A stretch of 64,000 nt of DNA from JAKSSM01 sp045629065 (GTDB lineage: Bacteria; Bacillota; Clostridia; Peptostreptococcales; Anaerovoracaceae). Of this stretch, positions 58,537 to 64,000 are shown in pieces (position 1 is the stretch's first letter; each line of letters begins with the position of its first letter). The notes beneath the pieces were generated by a model. That model did not search any database. It saw only the letters and a list, made by a program, of their open reading frames with translations, and was not told the DNA's origin. The position numbers were made by a program, and so were the translations under genes. Location: positions 1 to 64,000 of the forward strand of contig JAZQQK010000021.1 in the NCBI GenBank assembly GCA_045629065.1, written 5' to 3'.

Positions 58537-60663
58537 TTAATGTGTTTGGCCCCAAGCGCTTATCGCATCTCTCTGCGCCATATCTATTGGGTCATCATCA
58601 CTCGTTTTATATCTTACAAAATATACTGTCATTTTATTTCCACTTTCCAATGGGCCTACATTGTAGAAAATCGTATCGCCTTTGTTGCAAGTTATTGTCA
58701 TAATATTGCGCACAGTATGCTTTGCGTCAATGCTAGTTCCATATCCAGAACTCGAATAACCAGTTTCTTTTTTGTATTCGTATGTTCCCATTTGACAGAA
58801 ATATGGCATTTTGCCTTCATAAAGTGCATCCATGAAGTCCATATTACTTATTCCTTCGATGTCAAGTATCGTTCCATAAATGCCATCTTCAGGAGCTATC
58901 AAAGTTTTTTCTTTTTGATCGTTGGAACTTGCTACTACGAATTCATCAAGTACCTCATATGTAGCATGAGGCGGCCTATTTTTCTCTACAGGGAATATCA
59001 AAATACCATTTGAGTCCACATAATCCTTAAATTTTACTGTGTTCACATCTATCTCTGTCGCTGTGGTCTCGTTATCAATTGGCTCTTCTATTACGGCAGG
59101 TATTGGCTCATCTGACTGATTAAGTGCTGGCGCTACAATGCCGACACCTCCAGCAACGATAACTGCGGAAAGTATGGCTGCTGCGATTTGTGTAGTAACT
59201 GGGGATAAAAAGCCAGCCATTCCGTAAGCTCCTGCGCTTGAAACCGCCCCTACCTCAGACATTGCACTTGCAGCTACTGCACTGCTTGCGTAAGCCGTAT
59301 TTACTGCAGCACTTCCTTGGATTCCAGTTCCGGAAGCATTGCTTAAGACATCAATAATTTGATTGATAAGATTCTCAAAGAAATCCTTTACGCCCTTCTG
59401 CTCACGCTTCTCTTGACTTTCCTTCGGAGCTTTCTTGATAGCTTTTCTATATGTAATCACTACTACTATAGCAATGTACCATGCAAGAATAATATCTTTG
59501 ATTTTTGCGAGGAAGCTTAAGAGATTAGTAAACGAGAAGAATATCTTTTCACTATCTGTATCAAGCTTCTTTGGGAGAACGATGTCTGCGAATTCCCAAG
59601 TAAATGGAAGGCCAAACGAGAAGGCAGAGATAAGTATTACCGCCCAAAGTGGAATTACTGTACTAATCGTCATAAATATGCTGAATGTTACAATAGCGAT
59701 GATTGCGCCACTTGCGATATACGTCCAAAGACTCTTTCTATATTCATTCTTACTAAGATTCAAACTTGTGAGTATTTTTTCATCTCTAGTCCTGTTATCT
59801 TCCACTTCTGGTTCGATAGTTCTATTTGCCTTTTTCTTTAAAAGTGCAATTAGACCTTCGTGTGAGAAAAGTCTGGACAAAGCGAGTGCTGCTAAGCCAC
59901 CACCTATAATTTCAGTAAATGAAATTGCGAAATCTAGCTTATATATTTGCTTTGCCGCAAATGACAAGGCAATAATTTCAATTATGATAATTAAGAAAAG
60001 TATGCAGTCATTCGAGAGATTTTTTTGCCACTTCTTTGGCAGTTTAAAGTTTATCTTCACCAAACCAAATGTGAACATAATTGCAGCACCCAATACTGCC
60101 GCGAAAACGACTGCCTCAAGTATCAATGTGTTTTGCGCCATATGAGATGCTAAAACTATTGTACTCTTCACGGAATAACAAGCGCCAAAATATATAGCAA
60201 ATAGCGGAACTGAAATAGATAACTTAGTTCCCTCAGGTTTCTCATATTTATCAGCAATAAAACATGCGAGTATAAATATTAAGAAAAGTTGTCCTCCAAA
60301 CAGTTCACCTCTAATTAATCCTTCTGTTGCCATCATAATCAGTGTGATCATGAGCTGCGATGAAACTATGAACGGCAGTAGACATACTAACGCAATAATT
60401 GAGATTAGAACGCCTGCGCTAAGATATTGCCATGCAATACAACACGCAAAAGCAAACAGTCCGATAGACGGTGACATACATGTTACACCTGCAACAAATA
60501 ATCCAAGTAAGAATGCAATCGTTGTCGGTATATCTACACAGTTCAGCAAGCTGAATGTGGCCAAAAACTCTGCAACAAAAAACAGCGACTTATATGGCAT
60601 TAAAAAATGCTTTTCCGCTTTTGTATATTTAATACTTCCTTGGGCATTAAAAAGCTTGTTCAT
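58537..60663 (-). CDS. Large uncharacterised membrane protein
   Basis: A 708-residue protein. About twelve to fourteen hydrophobic helices span residues 20-425, a charged loop (KKAPKESQEKREQKGVKD) follows, then an Ala/Ser-rich segment and one more helix (about 490-520). The last 180 residues are predicted extracellular with no known motif (FPVEKNRPPHATYEVLDEF, NKGDTIFYNVGP). The first half may resemble a polysaccharide or lipid transporter, but I could not assign a family. Confidence 0.75.
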   Translation of the reverse strand: MNKLFNAQGSIKYTKAEKHFLMPYKSLFFVAEFLATFSLLNCVDIPTTIAFLLGLFVAGVTCMSPSIGLFAFACCIAWQYLSAGVLISIIALVCLLPFIVSSQLMITLIMMATEGLIRGELFGGQLFLIFILACFIADKYEKPEGTKLSISVPLFAIYFGACYSVKSTIVLASHMAQNTLILEAVVFAAVLGAAIMFTFGLVKINFKLPKKWQKNLSNDCILFLIIIIEIIALSFAAKQIYKLDFAISFTEIIGGGLAALALSRLFSHEGLIALLKKKANRTIEPEVEDNRTRDEKILTSLNLSKNEYRKSLWTYIASGAIIAIVTFSIFMTISTVIPLWAVILISAFSFGLPFTWEFADIVLPKKLDTDSEKIFFSFTNLLSFLAKIKDIILAWYIAIVVVITYRKAIKKAPKESQEKREQKGVKDFFENLINQIIDVLSNASGTGIQGSAAVNTAYASSAVAASAMSEVGAVSSAGAYGMAGFLSPVTTQIAAAILSAVIVAGGVGIVAPALNQSDEPIPAVIEEPIDNETTATEIDVNTVKFKDYVDSNGILIFPVEKNRPPHATYEVLDEFVVASSNDQKEKTLIAPEDGIYGTILDIEGISNMDFMDALYEGKMPYFCQMGTYEYKKETGYSSSGYGTSIDAKHTVRNIMTITCNKGDTIFYNVGPLESGNKMTVYFVRYKTSDDDPIDMAQRDAISAWGQTH

Positions 60664-60713
60664 GTGTGACTCCTTCTCTTATTTAGTTAATTATACCACA
60701 CCTTTAGGTATAC

Positions 60714-60738
60714 AAAAAGACGGTTCTCACGAACCGCC
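60714..60738 (-). terminator. Terminator after apbE (repeat family copy 3)
   Basis: GGCGGTTC/GAACCGTC stem with loop GTGA, followed by TTTTT on the minus strand, 40 bases after the apbE stop. Confidence 0.85.
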
Positions 60739-60777
60739 TGATTACTATTAATGTTTTATGGGACACTAACCCGTTTC

Positions 60778-61818
60778 TTATTGGTATGAGTATACAACCT
60801 CATAGTTAGGAAGTACCCAAATTACCTTTACATTGTCTAATTGCGATACAAACGCCTTTGCCTCATCGAGCTCCATATTAAAGAGCGCTGTGGATAATGC
60901 GTCAGCCCAACCGGAATCTTCTGTGATAATGGATACTGATTGGTAATGCATCTCTGGGTAGAGAGTCTTTGGGTCGATGATGTGGTGGTATCTCTTACCA
61001 TCAACCTCAAAATACCTTTCATAAACGCCACTAGTTACTACGCTTCCACTGCTTAAAGGAATGCTTGCGATAGTCGAATTAGCCGCTGTAAAATCTGGAT
61101 TTTGGATACCAATATTCCAATCTCCGTCTGGCTTTGGTCCTACGACTCTAACATTGCCACCGGCATTGATTACCAGATTATTGTAGCCTTCATCGATTAG
61201 CTTTTGAGCCACCTTTTCTACTGCAAATCCTTTTGCGACAGCACCTACGTCTAGTTTCATATCTGGGTCAGCCAGATATACGGTATGCGCCTCTTCATCG
61301 ATTACTACGTCATCGATATTGCAGTGCTCTGAAGCTTTTTTAAGACGCTCTAATTCTGGCAAATAGGCCTCCTCGGGATTTCTTTCAGAATAAATTCTTG
61401 CATTATGCCAAAGCACAAGCACCGAACCCATGGCAACATTAACCACTCCGTCGGTTTTCTGATAGATTTCTTTAGAAAGCTTTAGCAAATCTATGATATC
61501 CTGGTCTACCTCAATAGCTTCCTTACCTGCAGCCGCATTAATCGTACGAAGGTTCTTCATATCATAATATTCACTATAGATATCGAAAAGATTATTATAG
61601 TACTTAAAATCTGCTTCTACTTCTTCGGCTAAAGCGTCGAACTTCTCCTGGCTCTCACAGTATGCCACCAAAGTGATTGCAGTATCAAAAGAACCAAAGA
61701 AAATATCCTGGTATCTAGTCAAATCTTCCTTAGAAACTAGATTGCCACATCCCGTACAAAGTAGAGATGTGGCAATAATTATAGCTAGTATTAATTTTTG
61801 AGAGATTTTCTTTCTCAC
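60778..61818 (-). CDS. apbE: FAD:protein FMN transferase (ApbE), lipoprotein
   Basis: An extracellular lipoprotein enzyme of 346 residues (lipobox CTGCG) that attaches FMN covalently to threonine in target proteins. Motifs KLDVGAVAKGFAVEKVA, NAGGNVRVVGPKPDG and the late SGWADALSTALFNM are characteristic. Its targets are probably the FMN-binding protein encoded two genes upstream. The three genes form one operon. Confidence 0.96.
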   Translation of the reverse strand: MRKKISQKLILAIIIATSLLCTGCGNLVSKEDLTRYQDIFFGSFDTAITLVAYCESQEKFDALAEEVEADFKYYNNLFDIYSEYYDMKNLRTINAAAGKEAIEVDQDIIDLLKLSKEIYQKTDGVVNVAMGSVLVLWHNARIYSERNPEEAYLPELERLKKASEHCNIDDVVIDEEAHTVYLADPDMKLDVGAVAKGFAVEKVAQKLIDEGYNNLVINAGGNVRVVGPKPDGDWNIGIQNPDFTAANSTIASIPLSSGSVVTSGVYERYFEVDGKRYHHIIDPKTLYPEMHYQSVSIITEDSGWADALSTALFNMELDEAKAFVSQLDNVKVIWVLPNYEVVYSYQ

Positions 61819-61822
61819 TAAA

Positions 61823-62809
61823 TTACATTCCCTTTACTAAGCAATCAAGCATGGAGTTGATTCTCATTGTGCAACCAGCCTTGATGTCATCAGATGTTGG
61901 ATATCCGCCTTCGTCTAAAGCAACAGCCTTAACGCCAGCCTTGTCTAAACCAACAAGCTTTGATGATAAGAATGCAGTCTGCTGATACCATTCGCCTTGA
62001 GCGAGGCCAGAAGCCTTTTGCATTCCATAAGCTTCCTTGAGTTCGATCTTTGTCTTGTAGTTGGAAGATTCTCCAATTACGCCGCCTTCAGTTACAGGGA
62101 ACTTGATTTGAGTTTCATCCATAACTACAGCGTTGATCTTACCTTCTGCGTTTAATGCAGCTGCACCATAGTAGTTCTCGAAGAATACTTGGCCATCCTT
62201 GTCAGCTGTTAAGTCAGTTGAGCTAAGTAAGTCAGTGATGATTCCAAGAGTAACCTTTGTTGCGTTACCTGCAGGTTGAAGGTTTTCGAATGCCTTGAGA
62301 AGAGAATCGAAGAAATCTGTTACGTGGATTGTGCAACCAGCCTTTAAAGCTGCGTCTGCTGGATAACCATCAGCGATTGCTACAGCCTTAACGTCAGCTA
62401 ATGTCTTTCCCTTTAAGAAATCCTGAAGGAATGCAACTTGTTCGAACCATTCCTTACCGATTGGGGAAGCGCCCTTCATGTTGTAGTCGCCTTGCTTTTC
62501 AAGCTTTGTTCTGAAAGTTTGATCCTTATCAAGAACTACACCATCTGCACTAACAACAGCGTTGGATTGAGCAGCGTCGAAAAGAACGTCTACGATCTTT
62601 CCTTCTTCGTCAACGAGTAATGCGCAAGCACATGGGTTAACCTGTACCTTAGCATCTGTATCTGCTGTTGCTGGAGTAATAGTTGCTACTGGGTTAGCAA
62701 GACCAAATCCAAATTGGTTGTTAACTTCTTTTACTTCTTCCTTGCCGCCGCAAGCAAAGCATGTAAATACCATTGCTAATGCGAGTACAATTACTAATAC
62801 TTTTTTCAT
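61823..62809 (-). CDS. Two-repeat lipoprotein of the FMN redox operon
   Basis: A 328-residue lipoprotein (lipobox FACGG) whose mature part is a tandem duplication of about 140 residues. Both copies end in a similar stretch: KAVAIADGYPADAALKAGCT and KAVALDEGGYPTSDDIKAGC. Between are aromatic segments with EWFEQVAFLQDFL and EWYQQTAFLSSKL. No SGAT flavinylation motif is present. It lies between the FMN-binding protein and ApbE, so a role in extracellular electron transfer or ligand binding is inferred. Confidence 0.82.
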   Translation of the reverse strand: MKKVLVIVLALAMVFTCFACGGKEEVKEVNNQFGFGLANPVATITPATADTDAKVQVNPCACALLVDEEGKIVDVLFDAAQSNAVVSADGVVLDKDQTFRTKLEKQGDYNMKGASPIGKEWFEQVAFLQDFLKGKTLADVKAVAIADGYPADAALKAGCTIHVTDFFDSLLKAFENLQPAGNATKVTLGIITDLLSSTDLTADKDGQVFFENYYGAAALNAEGKINAVVMDETQIKFPVTEGGVIGESSNYKTKIELKEAYGMQKASGLAQGEWYQQTAFLSSKLVGLDKAGVKAVALDEGGYPTSDDIKAGCTMRINSMLDCLVKGM

Positions 62810-62836
62810 GTTTTCCTCCTAAAATATATAAGCCTA

Positions 62837-63691
62837 TTATAACATAGCGAACTGACCAAATGCTGCCTTTACTGCGTAGTAAATAGCATCAGAAGATTCA
62901 GTTGCTTCGCTAACTGTGTCAATGTGTGTACCGTCAGCACCGCTTCTCTTAGAAACTAATGTTGCTCCATAGTATTGATCGAAATACTTAGCCTTTTCAA
63001 GTTCACCTAAGAAGTCTTCACGTGATGATACAACGAGTATGCTCTCTACAGCTCCCTTTTCGTTAAGTACTACTGCGGACTTAACTGGGCTTAATGGTTG
63101 CTTTGGAGTTGCACCATTATAGTGTCCTAAGGATTCAGTGAATACTACAATCTTTCCTGAATTGTCAGCCCAAACTTCTACAGCCTTTGAGCTTGTGGAG
63201 TCATCAGCAAATAATGCAGTATCAACCTTAGCGCTGCCTGGGAGTAATGTTGCTGCTGCTTCAGCGCGTAATTCTTCGTCTGTCTTAACAACAACCTTGA
63301 TGCCCATAGCATCCTTTATTGCATTGATAACACCATTTGATGAGAATGTTGCACCGCTTACTACGTCAACACCTTCAAATGTATGCTTTTCTAATATTGT
63401 ATTCTTTAAAGATTCAATAGCCTTGCCACCGATGTCTGGAGTTTCACCTGCGTTAGTGATCTGTAAATCAACAATTACGTCGCCTGCGTATGAAACTATT
63501 GCAGTGATGTCACCAGCATAACCATCTGCATGACCTTCAGCTACTGTGATTTCAGCATCGCCAATTAATTCTCTAATGGCTGCTTCCTTAGCATTAGCTT
63601 GTGAATTTACATATGAAGTGCAAAGTAAAGCTACAAGTGCACCACATACAGCCATTATGATAATATCGAGTATTATCTTTTTGTCCTTCAT
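62837..63691 (-). CDS. FMN-binding domain protein, membrane anchored
   Basis: A 284-residue protein with one N-terminal membrane helix. The first FMN-binding domain has VVSGATFSSNG, where Thr is the predicted ApbE flavinylation site as in RnfG. The second half is a similar domain in which the motif reads TVSEATESSD, with Glu instead of Gly, so a second flavin is less certain. The start is ATG 63691 with AGAGGTGG; an upstream extension is out of the promoter region. It is first in the operon. Confidence 0.9.
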   Translation of the reverse strand: MKDKKIILDIIIMAVCGALVALLCTSYVNSQANAKEAAIRELIGDAEITVAEGHADGYAGDITAIVSYAGDVIVDLQITNAGETPDIGGKAIESLKNTILEKHTFEGVDVVSGATFSSNGVINAIKDAMGIKVVVKTDEELRAEAAATLLPGSAKVDTALFADDSTSSKAVEVWADNSGKIVVFTESLGHYNGATPKQPLSPVKSAVVLNEKGAVESILVVSSREDFLGELEKAKYFDQYYGATLVSKRSGADGTHIDTVSEATESSDAIYYAVKAAFGQFAML

Positions 63692-63730
63692 TTTTACCAC
63701 CTCTAAATAATAGAACAGTTTATCATTACG

Positions 63731-63759
63731 ATTATAGCAAACAATGTATAAAGACACAA
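63731..63759 (-). promoter_or_regulatory. Promoter of the FMN redox operon
   Basis: TATAAT (63736-63731) with TTGTGT 17 bases upstream (63759-63754). The -35 lies in an AAAGACACAA/TTGTGTCTTT hairpin (63750-63776) that may also end the thioredoxin transcript. Confidence 0.6.
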
Positions 63760-63796
63760 GTGGGATTTGTGTCTTTTTAATTAAACAAGACGTGGA

Positions 63797-64000
63797 TTAT
63801 TTGTGTTTTTTAATCATTTTTACAAATTCTTCTTTAGGTTTATAGCCCAAAGAGACATCTACAACCTCTCCGCCCTTCATCATGAACACCATAGGGATGC
63901 TTGCAACCCTAAATTGGCTGGCTAATTCCGGCTGCTCGTCCACATTTACTTTGCAGACTTTGATGTCTGGATTCTCTTCTGCAAGTTCAGCCACTATGGG
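63797..64000 (-). CDS. trxA: Thioredoxin, C-terminal part (truncated by window end)
   Basis: Only the last 67 or so codons are in the window. The fragment reads PIVAELAEENPDIKVCKVN, then the cis-proline segment VASIPMVFMMKGGE and a final helix EEFVKMIKKHK, matching the second half of thioredoxin. The CGPC active site lies beyond the window. A GTG at 63994-63992 is internal, not the start. Confidence 0.88.
   Translation of the reverse strand, partial: PIVAELAEENPDIKVCKVNVDEQPELASQFRVASIPMVFMMKGGEVVDVSLGYKPKEEFVKMIKKHK

Overview
The window reads as chromosome of a low-to-medium-GC, Gram-positive anaerobe of the class Clostridia. Supporting signs are strong AGGAGG-type ribosome binding sites, sigma-A promoters, lipobox lipoproteins, Bacillus-type LexA boxes, a minimal SufCB Fe-S machine, ECF vitamin transporters, a formate-tetrahydrofolate ligase pathway and flavin-rich reductases. 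A gut or oral amino-acid-using lineage such as Anaerovoracaceae/Family XIII would fit, but that is a guess from gene content. No integrase, phage structural gene, transposase or CRISPR array was seen.

Layout. 0.1-2.8 kb: a LexA-box-controlled pair (NYN-type nuclease and a small unknown, possibly nuclease-fold protein), then radA with its own LexA box. 2.9-5.3 kb: a polar amino-acid ABC importer. 5.4-8.8 kb: tRNA-Pro, sufB/sufC and a strikingly shortened P1B metal ATPase under two ArsR/SmtB-type operators, followed upstream by a probable small RNA. 9-12.9 kb: an enoate-reductase-like flavoenzyme with two-subunit aconitase X. 13-15.1 kb: an orphan PD-(D/E)XK nuclease behind an array of inverted heptamers, and a lipoprotein with a DnaJ-like zinc motif.

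15.2-25.8 kb is the most unusual region. It is a compact minus-strand operon in the order MATE transporter, helical-repeat protein, three TIR-TM-LRR proteins, SLOG plus membrane-segment (SLATT-like) protein, HD-RyR protein, and polytopic membrane TIR. Two of the four TIR domains keep the catalytic glutamate position and two have lost it. The parts list (TIR enzyme, SLOG ligand sensor, membrane effector) resembles Thoeris-like NAD-derived signalling, but the LRR, HD-RyR and helical-repeat additions do not match a described system known to me. I regard it as a candidate undescribed defence or stress system.

26-32 kb: GPH symporter, S33 peptidase, a second amino-acid ABC importer and alanine dehydrogenase. 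32-43 kb: PAP2 phosphatase, an EF-G paralogue, a folate one-carbon operon (fhs, fchA, a folD lacking the cyclohydrolase lysine, folT), asnS, a lipoprotein and an anion/arsenite-type permease. 43.1-51.1 kb: two very large proteins sharing a nearly identical C-terminal module of about 215 residues, one carrying a C39-like cysteine protease signature and a QRP-rich repeat linker, with a divergent gene of unknown function; this is the second candidate novel system. 51.1-64 kb: RsbU/SpoIIE-type phosphatase, DUF5684/SHOCT membrane protein, isochorismatase, metallo-hydrolase, a cobalamin-riboswitch-controlled ECF S component with a flavin reductase-Sel1 protein, HicAB, a second MATE exporter, a large membrane protein, an ApbE/FMN-binding extracellular redox operon and the 3' part of thioredoxin.
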